DNA of 64,000 nt from Candidatus Freyarchaeota archaeon (GTDB lineage: Archaea; Asgardarchaeota; Jordiarchaeia; Jordiarchaeales; Jordiarchaeaceae). Positions within the stretch are counted from its first letter, which is position 1; each line of letters opens with the position of its first letter. Both the position numbers and the translations under genes were made by a program. This document shows positions 37,745 to 46,508 of the stretch, piece by piece. Under the pieces are notes generated by a model. The model did not search any database, had not been told where the DNA came from, and saw only the letters and a list, made by a program, of their open reading frames with translations. The DNA lies in contig JAUQZE010000011.1 of assembly GCA_030587365.1 (NCBI GenBank), positions 36,885 through 100,884 on the forward strand, written 5' to 3'.

Positions 37745-39037
37745 TCATTCTTCTGACGCTTTATCTGAATTAATTCTTTTAACTAGTAACTTTTGCTTTT
37801 CTACGACCAGCGAGTTTTCTGGCACATCTTCCCATAGGTTTATGTTGGGTCCTATTAGGCTGTTGGGTCCTATTTTGACTCCAGGCATTATTGTGGTTCC
37901 TATTCCTGTTTTTACATTGTCTCCTATCATTGCTCCCAGTTTTCTTCTCCCGGTGTCCACTTTTTCACCCTTTACTGGTGTTACGATACATTTTTCGTCC
38001 AGCCTCAGGTTTGCTGTGATGGTTCCTGCACCCAAGTTCACGTTTTCCCCGATTATACTATCTCCCACATATGATAGGTGCGCCACTTTTGTTTCGTCTA
38101 AGATAATGGTATTTTTGATTTCACAAGCATTGCCCACATGGCATTTGTTCCCTATAGTGGTACATTCCCTGATATAGCTGTTTGGTCCGATGTCACACTC
38201 CTCTCCAATATGAACCGGTCCTCTTAAGTAGGTTCCCGACCTAATAATGGTGTTTTTACCAACATATACAGGCGGAATTATCGTTACCCCCTGTTCTCTT
38301 TCTCCCTCTATTTTAGGTTCTGCATCTTTGATAAGAGTTTGATTTGCGTCTAGCAGATCCCAAGGGTGCCCTACATCAAACCAGTAGCTTGTTATTTTGT
38401 ATGTTCGTATAGTTTTTCCTTGGTTGATTAGTATTTGAATAGAGTCTGTTAGCTCATATTCGCCTCTCTGTGATTTTTCCGTTTGTCTTATTGCTTCAAA
38501 AATTTGTGGAGTGAAAAGATATATGCCTGCGTTTACAGAATCAGATGGTGATGTTTGGACTGGTTTCTCGACGATTTTTGTTACCTTGTCTTTTTCTGTT
38601 TGGATGATTCCATACTTGGAGGGGTCTGGAACCTGTGTTACTGCGAGAATAGCATCGGGTTTCTCTCCTTCGAATTTGCTTTTTAATCCTTGATATGTGG
38701 TTTCCTTAGTTATTACGTCACCATTAATTAACAGGAAAGGTTCATTATCAACGAATTTTTCAGCTAAGCCCGCTGCGTGGGCTGTACCCAAAACTTTGGG
38801 TTGCTCCACATAGAATATTTTAATTCCTAATTTTTCACCTTCTCCCAGAGTTCTTATTACTTTTTCTTTGAGGTATCCCACTACTATAAGAACCTCTCGG
38901 ATGCCAGTTTTTTTTAACGCACTTAGCGTGTGTTCTAGAAGCGGCTTTCCCGCAAGTGGGAATATTTGTTTGGGACGTGTAAGTGTGAGCGGTCTCAGTC
39001 TTGTCCCTTCACCGGCAGCTAGTATGACTGCTTTCAA
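37745..39037 (-). CDS. GlmU-like bifunctional sugar-1-phosphate nucleotidyltransferase / acetyltransferase
   Basis: 430 residues. The N-terminal nucleotidyltransferase has AAGEGTRLRPLTLTRPKQIFPLAGKPLLEH, the glycine-rich loop and product-binding Lys residues. It is followed by LINGDVI and YWFDVGHPWDLL. The C-terminal 180 residues are a left-handed beta-helix with hexapeptide repeats such as IGPNSYIRECTTIGNKCHVGN and LGAMIGDNVKTGIGTTIMPGVKIG. Such archaeal proteins make UDP-GlcNAc or dTDP-glucose-type sugars for cell-surface glycans. It sits just upstream of a nucleotidyltransferase-fold gene, with a 50-base gap. Confidence 0.9.
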   Translation of the reverse strand: MKAVILAAGEGTRLRPLTLTRPKQIFPLAGKPLLEHTLSALKKTGIREVLIVVGYLKEKVIRTLGEGEKLGIKIFYVEQPKVLGTAHAAGLAEKFVDNEPFLLINGDVITKETTYQGLKSKFEGEKPDAILAVTQVPDPSKYGIIQTEKDKVTKIVEKPVQTSPSDSVNAGIYLFTPQIFEAIRQTEKSQRGEYELTDSIQILINQGKTIRTYKITSYWFDVGHPWDLLDANQTLIKDAEPKIEGEREQGVTIIPPVYVGKNTIIRSGTYLRGPVHIGEECDIGPNSYIRECTTIGNKCHVGNACEIKNTIILDETKVAHLSYVGDSIIGENVNLGAGTITANLRLDEKCIVTPVKGEKVDTGRRKLGAMIGDNVKTGIGTTIMPGVKIGPNSLIGPNINLWEDVPENSLVVEKQKLLVKRINSDKASEE

Positions 39038-39086
39038 CTAGAACCCCCTAAACTATCTTTACTTCAGCTAACATTATTCCCGTACT

Positions 39087-39716
39087 TTAAGGGATGAATT
39101 TTTTTAAAGGGTCATTTTGAACTATCTCTTCCAATTCTCTTATTCTTAACCCTTTCAACTCATCACCAAATATTTCACACTTTTCTTTAACATTAATATC
39201 CTCTAACGGACGTATTACAATTTCCGCCTCGTCACCTCGTGGTGTTTTCACAAAAATGTGCAGATATATTTTTCTATCAGTGCCTACGGTTTTTAGGGTT
39301 CTTTCTTGCCTGATTAACCTGTATTTACTTTGATTTATTGTTTCTATCACAGCTGTTTCATCATCACTGTAAACTCTCATATCGATGTCGCTCCCTCTAT
39401 GCGCTGTTCCCCTCCACACCGAGCCCACTAGGACAGGGCTAAATCTTTTGAGAACCTTCATGATTTCTAGGGCTTCTTTTCGCATATTCTTAAGGCGGTC
39501 CCTTTTTTGTTGTCCCTCTAGTAAATCGGATAGCTGGTCTAATTCTTCGGCGATTTCTCTGTTGATAGGTAGAACCTTTACACCTAGAGCTTTTGCCGCC
39601 TCACGTTTGGCGGTGTAGTACTCACCTGCAAACCCGTAATAAAGAAGACGGGCAGCTTCCTTTGCTACCTGAGTTTTCTTATTCAGATTCATCACCAAAA
39701 ACCTAATTTCTGACAC
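39087..39716 (-). CDS. Nucleotidyltransferase-fold protein (MNT-like)
   Basis: About 209 residues (about 201 if the ATG at 39692 is used, preceded by a GGTTTTTGG run). The helical N-terminal region is followed by VLVGSVWRGTAHRGSDIDMRVYSDD, a nucleotidyltransferase motif with Gly-Ser and paired Asp residues, and LHIFVKTPRGDEAEIVIRPLEDI, a further acidic strand. It could be an adenylyl- or nucleotidyltransferase acting on protein or RNA. The partner, if any, is the adjacent GlmU-like gene. The start (GTG at 39716 or ATG at 39692) is not decided. Confidence 0.6.
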   Translation of the reverse strand: MSEIRFLVMNLNKKTQVAKEAARLLYYGFAGEYYTAKREAAKALGVKVLPINREIAEELDQLSDLLEGQQKRDRLKNMRKEALEIMKVLKRFSPVLVGSVWRGTAHRGSDIDMRVYSDDETAVIETINQSKYRLIRQERTLKTVGTDRKIYLHIFVKTPRGDEAEIVIRPLEDINVKEKCEIFGDELKGLRIRELEEIVQNDPLKKFIP

Positions 39717-39855
39717 TCAATCCCTGTTTATAAAAGCGTTTAAGATTATTTGTGTCTCATCAAAAATCGGTATATCTACTTTTTAGTAAATTTGAATCTA
39801 TGTATACTATCTACTTTTTGAAAATTTAAAAAAAAAGGAAATTGCAAATTATATT

Positions 39856-40857
39856 TTAGATTTCTTTCGAACGTTCTCTGAGGTAAACTGACCCATTTAG
39901 AATTATAAATACACCCGCAACCACTACTACAATGATTGCGATTATCAAGATCAGTACTAAGTATAGTGACCAGAGCAAAAATATCCGATGTATTAAAGCA
40001 ATACCGTATACCAAACCTGCTATAACGATAAACAAGTGGCGAACGTTTTCTTTTTCACCAGCGGCCGTGAGTTTGAAAAGCAGTCCTATGCCAACCACTA
40101 TAAGCGCGGCGCCTTCTATTTGAGAATCTCCCATAAACAGAGACTGAGGAAGCAATGTTATAGTGGCGAATTGAGGAATACCTGTGACGGCAAGAGAATT
40201 CTTGGTCCAGTCAACAATAGCAAGCAAGAAGACAGAAACAGCTGCGGAAATAAAAACTACTTCTTTAAGATCCTCTTGAACACTTGGGAAAATCCAATTC
40301 ACAAGAATCAATGCTATCAGTAATAAGTCAGCAATTAGTAGAAAATACGGCCATAACCCCACGGATAAATTAACTGGTAACCCTAATATAGCAATTTGGG
40401 AGGTCACCTGATCATATAAGAAAACACCGTTCACTTGTATCCATGCTATAGAATATAGAAGCAAGTATGCTGATCCCAAAAGAAATCCAGAAAACATAGC
40501 AATCCTCTGCAATTCCGCCCTTTCACTTGGAAAATAGTATAGAACGCCGTATATCACTATCATTACGCCACCAGCCGCAAAGCAAATAGCTCCAATCCGA
40601 GATAGTAGCAATGGAAACAGTAACGTATTAACTAAAATGAAACCAATTATGTTCCAATTTCTAAACAGAAACCAGTACTGAACTGATTCACATGTAACGA
40701 AGTAAGCTACGCTACCAATTATAACCGCTGCGCCTAGTACCATGATGGTTATAGGCACCAGTTTTCCAGAGAATTCTTCAAACCCCGTAGATACTACAAT
40801 GCGACGTTTTGGCTTTTTTTGTGCCGGTTTAACAGTCTTCACACTTTTTGCAGTCAT
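39856..40857 (-). CDS. Hypothetical multi-spanning membrane protein
   Basis: About 333 residues from ATG 40857, eight bases after GGTG; five extra codons up to 40872 are less likely. After a short basic N terminus (PAQKKPKRRIV) there are nine to ten hydrophobic helices and a short charged end (RERSKEI). I recognise no transporter or enzyme motif. It stands alone. Confidence 0.5.
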   Translation of the reverse strand: MTAKSVKTVKPAQKKPKRRIVVSTGFEEFSGKLVPITIMVLGAAVIIGSVAYFVTCESVQYWFLFRNWNIIGFILVNTLLFPLLLSRIGAICFAAGGVMIVIYGVLYYFPSERAELQRIAMFSGFLLGSAYLLLYSIAWIQVNGVFLYDQVTSQIAILGLPVNLSVGLWPYFLLIADLLLIALILVNWIFPSVQEDLKEVVFISAAVSVFLLAIVDWTKNSLAVTGIPQFATITLLPQSLFMGDSQIEGAALIVVGIGLLFKLTAAGEKENVRHLFIVIAGLVYGIALIHRIFLLWSLYLVLILIIAIIVVVVAGVFIILNGSVYLRERSKEI

Positions 40858-41247
40858 TCTAATACACCACAATCCCTTTTATTCCTTATTATAAGGTCTT
40901 TTGTAATTAAATATTTTTTTATTATAAAAATGGTACCTAATAAACTTTCCACTCCAAAAATTGTTTACTTTTAAAATTATATTTAATAATTAGAAATTAT
41001 GAGATTAAACTATTTATAGTATTTCCCTTAATGTGCACAAACTTGTGGTTGTGAGCTGGCAGATTTTTTGGAACACCTAAAAAGGTATGTGTATAACCGC
41101 ATAAATTGACAGCAGAAAGACAAAAAACCTGAGAATTTGCGGCGGAAAAAGGCTAATGTAAGGGTTCAAATTAAATTAAGAAGCAAAATGAGGATTATTA
41201 GGAAGGCAACCCCGCCAAACCTAATAATTAATCATTTTAACTAAATT
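40858..41247. other. Intergenic region, about 390 nt
   Basis: AT-rich with several TTTTTATA-like runs. No gene or RNA was recognised. The part around 41040-41230 is less AT-rich, but neither strand gives a credible protein or tRNA. Confidence 0.5.
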
Positions 41248-41355
41248 TTATTGGGCATTGTAATTATTTGCTTTTATGAGTTTTTTTAAATTTTTGAGGA
41301 GCTGTTTAGCTTTTGAGGATCCTAGTCCTCTTATGTATTCACTCATGATTTGCAT
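41248..41355 (-). CDS. Possible 35-residue protein downstream of the HTH gene
   Basis: The frame starts at ATG 41355, next to the stop of the winged-helix gene, and encodes MQIMSEYIRGLGSSKAKQ followed by a basic helix and a stop at 41248. Its close linkage to the regulator suggests cotranscription, but it is short and I know no family. Real or not, it is uncertain. Confidence 0.3.
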   Translation of the reverse strand: MQIMSEYIRGLGSSKAKQLLKNLKKLIKANNYNAQ

Positions 41356-41356
41356 T

Positions 41357-41635
41357 TTAAGTAAGCCTGTATTTGTTTTGTCTTAAATCTAGAAGATTCG
41401 GGACCTTTTCTATAACATTGTTTTCTAGCAAAGTTTTTAGAGCATATCGTACTGTTCTGGGTGCGAAGTTTGTTTTTTGGAAGATGTCTTTGGGAGTAAG
41501 TGCGCCTTCTTCTCTCAAAATTTTCACAACTACTAGTGCTGATTGGGGTAAGTGGCAAATTTTAGCTTCATTCTCCACAAGTTTAGTTTCCTCAACCTTT
41601 TCCACAACATATTCGGCTACTGTTGTCATAGCCAT
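41357..41635 (-). CDS. Winged helix-turn-helix transcription regulator (MarR-like)
   Basis: 92 residues. After a short acidic N terminus the sequence HLPQSALVVVKILREEGALTPKDIFQKTNFAPRTVRYALKTLLENNVIEKV forms a winged-helix DNA-binding domain of MarR/ArsR type, followed by a basic wing (LRQNKYRL). GGAGG sits four bases before the ATG. It is transcribed away from the TauE transporter gene, with a 390-base shared upstream region, so it may regulate that transporter. The target is unproven. Confidence 0.7.
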   Translation of the reverse strand: MAMTTVAEYVVEKVEETKLVENEAKICHLPQSALVVVKILREEGALTPKDIFQKTNFAPRTVRYALKTLLENNVIEKVPNLLDLRQNKYRLT

Positions 41636-42025
41636 TTTTCCTCCTTTTCTTTATTTTTAGTATAAATTCTTATTTAGTCTTATTAAAAGATTTTACATAA
41701 AAAGGATATGTCTTTATGTACCCTTTATGTTCACATAAAAAACATAAAAATAGGAAGAATAAAAAGCACAACATAAAATTTTTATAACAAAAAGAAAAAT
41801 CTAAACAATTTTATGTTTAAAAAGCAACTTTTTAAAATACTCGGCCGTGATTAAACTCTACAATAAACGTTGAAATTATAGTATTTTGTTGTAAATATAT
41901 GAAAGAAGCTTGGAATGTTATAATTGAGTTTGTGGAAAACAATATATGGTAAGAATGAAGATAAACGGAAAGTGGTTATAACTGATGTACAAAATAACTA
42001 TAAATAATAAGGAGAAAGATGAAAG
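41636..42025. other. Divergent intergenic region between the HTH and TauE genes
   Basis: 390 AT-rich bases containing promoters for both divergent genes. TTTATGT-type motifs recur around 41690-41760 (ACATAAAAA in several copies), which may be binding sites for the adjacent winged-helix protein. GGAGA at 42011-42015 is the Shine-Dalgarno sequence of the TauE gene. Confidence 0.45.
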
Positions 42026-42966
42026 ATGTTTGAATCATCAATAATCGTTATTGTTGCTTTGATACTGGTGGCATTCACTGCTGAGTTAGTGGATTCGTCT
42101 CTTGGAAACAAACTTTGAAGTTTGCCAAATTGATGTACGGTACACTACTCAGTCCTATTCTAATAGCAGTCGGTTTCAGTCCTCTCGCTGTAGTTCCAGC
42201 AATTCTGATATCACAGGCTACAGGTGGAGCTATGGGAACGATTTTCCATCACAAACGCAAAAATGCAGATTTCCATTTCAACTCAAAACACACCAAAATA
42301 GCTTTGTCTGTAATTCTTTCGGGTCTCTTAGCTACAACTATAGGAGTCTATGCTGCTACAAGTATTCCAAGTTGGCTTCTGAAAAGTTACATCGGAGTTC
42401 TTGTAATCTTTATGGGTGTGCTTTGCATATTTCCATTATATTACAGTTTCAAGTGGTGGAAAATGGGATTGATTGGCTTTGTTTCATCTTTCAACAAGTC
42501 TTTTAGTGGTGGAGGATTTGGTCCATTAACTTCTACAGGTAAGATTTTGGCTGGAGTTGAAGCAAAAGTCTCAGTAGCAACTACAACTTATGCAGAAGTC
42601 CCAATCTGTATAATTGGGTGGATTCTTTGGTATCTAGCAGAAGGTTCAACTATTGTTTTGTGGTTTCCATTGGTCTTAATTATCGGAGCAGCGATTGGTG
42701 GAGCAGTTGGTCCATACATTACGAGTAAAATAAATACGAAGTGGCTTAAAATCATAGTCGGTGTACTAGCGATTATATCTGGTCTTTACGTCTGTTGGCA
42801 GGTAGTGTCGGGATTTAACCAAACTTTCTCTGATATGCTACTATCATTTGTCTCGAAGAACTTTTGGGGCTGGACATTCTATGCAACTAGCTGGTTTGAT
42901 TTATTCTCTCAGAGTCTAACGAAAACCATAGAAGATTGGCTAAAGTCATTAATCCCTTGGCTATAG
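42026..42966 (+). CDS. TauE/SafE family permease, split by a 23-nt intron
   Basis: Joined from 42026-42107 and 42131-42966, this gives a 305-residue membrane protein of the sulfite/anion exporter TauE/SafE family, with eight to nine hydrophobic helices. Exon 1 encodes the first helix VIVALILVAFTAELVDSSLG, and exon 2 continues MMYGTLLSPILIAVGFSPLAVVPAILISQ, rebuilding the conserved glycine-rich loop after helix 1. A second such loop is SGGGFGPLTSTGKIL. ATG 42026 follows GGAGA. Without splicing, exon 1 ends at TGA 29 codons in and helix 1 is lost. The small membrane protein at 42978 follows directly. Confidence 0.85.
42108..42130 (+). other. Predicted 23-nt BHB intron in the TauE gene
   Basis: A canonical bulge-helix-bulge surrounds this insertion: central helix UUGG (exon 1) with CCAA (intron), bulges AA^A and AU^U cut after the second base, and intron hairpin CAAACU-UUGA-AGUUUG. 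Excision of exactly 23 bases at these predicted cuts puts exon 2 back in frame and yields Leu-Gly-Met-Met-Tyr-Gly-Thr. The outer exon helix is weak (two pairs plus wobbles). The frame and the structure independently give the same junctions. Confidence 0.85.
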
Positions 42967-42977
42967 GAGGATAAAAA

Positions 42978-43193
42978 ATGAACTCAAAAGGACTCAAAAT
43001 ACTGCTGATTGGTATGTTGATCGTCAGTATTCTATACTTCTGGTATTGCTATAACACAGCGAATACAATTAACACACTTCAAACTCTGAAATCATTTACT
43101 AAAGCAGACCCTCTGTGGTGGGCTAAGAGTACGATAAACAGTATAGTAGATACCATATTAGATAATTTAAAAAAGATATTCGGAATAGTATAA
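42978..43193 (+). CDS. Small single-helix membrane protein downstream of TauE
   Basis: 71 residues with one N-terminal hydrophobic segment (LKILLIGMLIVSILYFWYCY) and a mostly helical, outward-facing remainder ending in DTILDNLKKIFGIV. It follows the TauE gene by 11 bases with a clear GGAGG, so it is probably translated with it and may be an accessory subunit of the exporter. No known family. Confidence 0.55.
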   Translation: MNSKGLKILLIGMLIVSILYFWYCYNTANTINTLQTLKSFTKADPLWWAKSTINSIVDTILDNLKKIFGIV

Positions 43194-43401
43194 CCTATCC
43201 ATTTTATTTCTATGTACCTGAAAAGCTCCTAATCCTCTGCTTTATGAATTATAATTAAAAGGGGAGGTCTTCAGGTCAGAATTTTAAATGATATATCAAA
43301 CTTGATAAAATTTAAGTTCAGAAATGTTTATGTATACGATAAGTTTTAAAGGGAAAGGATAAAACTGCTTATTATACCATGAATATTTTGAGAGTGATTT
43401 C

Positions 43402-44070
43402 TTGAGTCGAAAAACCGATAAAACGCGTGCGCGGGACATGTGGCGCGATAAACAGTGGTACACCATAATTGCCCCACCGTATTTTGGCAATATTGAGGCA
43501 GGTGAAACTTTAACAGACGATCCTCAGAAATTGATTGGCAGAGTTGTAGAAACCACGCTCTACGATGTCACTGGAGACTTTTCTCTGATACATGTTAAGA
43601 TGTTCTTCAAGATAATTGATGTTAAGGGAGACAAAGCCTACACAGAGTTTAAAGGCCATGACCTTACTAGGGATTACCTGAGAAGCTTAGTGCGCAGAGG
43701 AAGTAGCAGAATTGACGGAATTTTTGATGTGGGAACCAAAGACGGCAGGATTCTACGAATTTCTGCAGTAGCTTTTACCAACAATCGTGCTAAAACCAGT
43801 CAAGAAAAATTCATGCGCAAAATAATGCGTGATACTATTCTAGATAAGGCTAGGAAACTTAGTTACGGTGAATTTGTGCAGGAGGCTGTTTTGGGTAAAA
43901 TTGCTTCTGAGATTTATAACGAAGCAAAGAAGGTAACTCCTCTAAGAAAGTGCGAAATAAGGAAATCCAAATTATTGAGTAAGTCTAAGATGAAAGAGAA
44001 AGTAAGCAGAAGAAGCGCAGAGGAAAAGAGAGCAGCTCAAGTAACTGAAGAAGAGGAGTCGGCAGCCTAA
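43402..44070 (+). CDS. rps3ae: 30S ribosomal protein eS1 (S3Ae)
   Basis: 222 residues. It has the typical opening RDKQWYTIIAPPYFGNIEAGETLTDDP, then LRSLVRRGSSRIDGIFDVGTKDG and IASEIYNEAKKVTPLRKCEIRKSKLL, matching archaeal S3Ae throughout. It is part of the 30S platform. The start is TTG 43402. The tail is charged (RRSAEEKRAAQVTEEEE). The Pcc1, RecJ-like and uS15 genes next to it on the opposite strand are frequent neighbours of this gene in archaea. Confidence 0.93.
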   Translation: MSRKTDKTRARDMWRDKQWYTIIAPPYFGNIEAGETLTDDPQKLIGRVVETTLYDVTGDFSLIHVKMFFKIIDVKGDKAYTEFKGHDLTRDYLRSLVRRGSSRIDGIFDVGTKDGRILRISAVAFTNNRAKTSQEKFMRKIMRDTILDKARKLSYGEFVQEAVLGKIASEIYNEAKKVTPLRKCEIRKSKLLSKSKMKEKVSRRSAEEKRAAQVTEEEESAA

Positions 44071-44132
44071 AATCCTTATATCCCAAATTTATATATGCTT
44101 TTTTAAAATTTTGCGGAAGGTGTTTCATAGGA

Positions 44133-44267
44133 ATGTCTGAAAAGTGTATTAGGTGCGGTTCAACGGATGTAGGAACGGTATCAAAACAACCTACACCCAA
44201 AGGCGTTAAATACACCTATAAATGTTCAAAGTGCCAGCAAACTTGGTCTAAAGAGAAAAAACACTAA
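44133..44267 (+). CDS. Small zinc-ribbon protein
   Basis: 44 residues starting at ATG 44133. The two pairs CIRCG and CSKCQQTWS, 23 residues apart, make a zinc ribbon, with TPKGVKYTYKCSKCQ typical of tiny archaeal ribbon proteins that may bind RNA or the ribosome. It follows the eS1 gene by about 60 bases in the same direction. Confidence 0.7.
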   Translation: MSEKCIRCGSTDVGTVSKQPTPKGVKYTYKCSKCQQTWSKEKKH

Positions 44268-44271
44268 CTTG

Positions 44272-44526
44272 CTATACGTCTTCTTGCCCCTTATTGAGAA
44301 GAATTAAGCTCTCAGCCAAGCATAAACTTTCCAGTATATCATCTATGGTTGAAAGTAATATTTCGGGTTTGCAAACGCATTCCACAATTATGTTGGCTTT
44401 CCTTCCCTCAGTGGACATGTCTATTAAAATTCCTTTCGGTAATGGCTTATTATCCGGTATTAGTGATTTGATCATGATTTCTGCTTGTTTCTGGTTCTGG
44501 TATTCAATGCTAATTTTTGCTTTCAT
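44272..44526 (-). CDS. pcc1: KEOPS complex subunit Pcc1
   Basis: About 84 residues from the third codon of the frame (MKAKISIEY). The pattern IKSLIPDNKPLPKGILIDMS, followed by two beta strands and a C-terminal helix (LSTIDDILESLCLAESLI), is that of Pcc1, the dimerisation subunit of KEOPS, which makes the t6A base of tRNA. Kae1 and Bud32, two other KEOPS subunits, are encoded nearby at 47115-48791 on the same strand. Its start overlaps the end of the RecJ-like gene. Confidence 0.75.
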   Translation of the reverse strand: MKAKISIEYQNQKQAEIMIKSLIPDNKPLPKGILIDMSTEGRKANIIVECVCKPEILLSTIDDILESLCLAESLILLNKGQEDV

Positions 44527-45970
44527 TTGAAGCACTATTTTTCACCAACTGGCTTTTTATTATTTTATTTAAAATCTGTAAGAGTTTAGATTCTGTTCCT
44601 ATAGGTATATGCGCTCCCGCAGCGATATTGTGGCCGCCTGCTGTGGCTTCTGAGGATACCTCTTTTACAGCAGTTCTAAGAGCGGTTCCTAGGTCTATTC
44701 CTTGCTGTACCTGGTAATCGGTTGCTCTTGCGGAAACTTTCACCATGCCATCTTCAGATTCCGCGAAAGCGAATATCGGTTTGTCTTGTGAGATTATCCC
44801 TGAAGAGATTGCTATCGATGCTATTGTTCCTATTATTCGGTCGTCTATGAGCTTACCTCCGTGGAAGCTTTGGAGGTATTCTGTCTGAGTTACAGCTCCT
44901 GGTTTTATGAGCCAGTCCATATACCCCGCTAGTTTTTCGCGGTAATCCGTGGTAACGCTTTCCACTTCTTCTAGTGCTTCTGACCTGTCGCCCAGGCATA
45001 TGGCTACTCCTAGACCCGGTTTTCTCATCCGTCCACATGCATTTAGTAAAGATGAGTATTCTCGGGCATCTCGAAGTGGAGTTTGCTTTTCTTCTTTGGG
45101 TAGGATATATATGACACCCACTATACTTTGTGCTTCTTCAGGGCTCATTTCTCCTGGTCCGAGCATGTATTGAATAAGTTCGGAAACCAATTTTGTTTTC
45201 TCGTCTTGTGAGAGGTCTGATATTGTTCTCCAATTACCATTGTTTTTTAACGGTATTTTGACATTCTCAGTTAGAAACTTGAGGCATGCTCCGTGATTTC
45301 CCGATAATCCGGGTATAAAGGGATCTGTAGTATACTCCAATGCCATTGCTATGGGACGTGTTTCTCTTCCAAAAAGGCGAATACCTGTGTTTTCCTCAAG
45401 TATCCCCTTGTTTACGCCATCTTTCACTATCTCGGAGTTTAATTCGCTTAGACGATGTTGTTCTCCCTTATCCTGTCTGTCTCCGAGTGCGCCCACGACT
45501 GCGAGAGGTGCAAAATCCATGTTTGACTCATCAATATTTTTTGCTACCAGATACGCGACTCCTGAGCCGCTTATTTCTGTGGCTCCATCAATATCACATA
45601 AATGTGGATTTGCTTGAAGAATTGTGGTTTCTTTTTCTGGAGGGTGATGATCTATTATTAGTACAGAATCCTGGGGTAGGTTTTTTTCGATAATTCCTAT
45701 TTGACCGCTTCCCAAGTCGGTAAAAATAAATATACTCTCTTTTGACTCCTTGATTTCGCGGAGATTTTCTTCTCTGAGTTGTTGAATTATTCTTAAATGG
45801 AAATGCGCTCCAAGCCTAAAAAACAAAGAAGAAATTATGCTCGCGGCGGCTATGCCGTCCGCATCAAGATGGGATATTACGCGGAAATATAGCTCCTTTT
45901 CACAAGCCTCTAGTATTCTCTCAGAAACTTTTTTACAGTGTTCGTACAGTTCTAGGAATTTTTTGCTCAA
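44510..45970 (-). CDS. DHH-family phosphoesterase / RecJ-like nuclease
   Basis: 486 residues. The motifs VISHLDADGIAAASII, IFTDLGSGQ and LIIDHHPPE are motifs I-IV of DHH phosphoesterases. The C-terminal DHHA1 domain contains the glycine-rich SSEATAGGHNIAAGAHIP. Archaeal proteins of this type include the RecJ-like GAN nuclease associated with the replisome, as well as RNA nucleases. Overlap with Pcc1 and proximity to uS15 place it in a conserved archaeal translation/replication cluster. Confidence 0.88.
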   Translation of the reverse strand: MSKKFLELYEHCKKVSERILEACEKELYFRVISHLDADGIAAASIISSLFFRLGAHFHLRIIQQLREENLREIKESKESIFIFTDLGSGQIGIIEKNLPQDSVLIIDHHPPEKETTILQANPHLCDIDGATEISGSGVAYLVAKNIDESNMDFAPLAVVGALGDRQDKGEQHRLSELNSEIVKDGVNKGILEENTGIRLFGRETRPIAMALEYTTDPFIPGLSGNHGACLKFLTENVKIPLKNNGNWRTISDLSQDEKTKLVSELIQYMLGPGEMSPEEAQSIVGVIYILPKEEKQTPLRDAREYSSLLNACGRMRKPGLGVAICLGDRSEALEEVESVTTDYREKLAGYMDWLIKPGAVTQTEYLQSFHGGKLIDDRIIGTIASIAISSGIISQDKPIFAFAESEDGMVKVSARATDYQVQQGIDLGTALRTAVKEVSSEATAGGHNIAAGAHIPIGTESKLLQILNKIIKSQLVKNSASNESKN

Positions 45971-45992
45971 AATTTATCTATCCTGTGCCTGT

Positions 45993-46448
45993 TTACCGAA
46001 TGAGAGTAGCCGCTCTTTCAGGTTGGTATTTCCAATCTGCTGGTAAGACTCCACGCCGCTTGTAATACTTTGATAATCTGTTAATTTTTACTTCGGTTTC
46101 TTGTAATCCTCTTTTTGAATGCAGATCTTTTGGGTTCTCTTCTAAATGTTTTCTCACTAAAACTGCCTTCTTTATAAGATTGGTTAACTCCTCAGGCATG
46201 GAGGGAGCCAATCCGTTCTCAGCCAGTACTTGGGTAATCGATTTACCAAGAATAGCTTTTACTAACGGAACTCCGTATTGATCTCTCAGAATTAACCCTA
46301 TCATGGATGATGTTTGCCCTGCCTTTCCGAGTTCAATTATCTTATCCGTTACCCATTCCGGGGTACGTTCAAACCAATCTGCTGGCTTTAGCACTGGTGG
46401 TCTAGTGGATCCTGATTTTCCTTTTGCTCCTGAATGCATTCTTGCCAT
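45993..46448 (-). CDS. rps15: 30S ribosomal protein uS15
   Basis: About 151 residues from ATG 46448, six bases after GAGAGGA. The archaeal N-terminal extension MHSGAKGKSGSTRPP is followed by WVTDKIIELGKAGQTSSMIGLILRDQYGVPLVK and HSKRGLQETEVKINRLSKYYKRRGVLPADWKY, matching archaeal/eukaryotic S15 (S13-type). It is complete. Confidence 0.95.
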   Translation of the reverse strand: MARMHSGAKGKSGSTRPPVLKPADWFERTPEWVTDKIIELGKAGQTSSMIGLILRDQYGVPLVKAILGKSITQVLAENGLAPSMPEELTNLIKKAVLVRKHLEENPKDLHSKRGLQETEVKINRLSKYYKRRGVLPADWKYQPERAATLIR

Positions 46449-46508
46449 TATCAATCCTCTCTTTTAAGCATCAGTAATGCTTCGTAGGAATAGAGAAAGA
46501 AATCCGCC

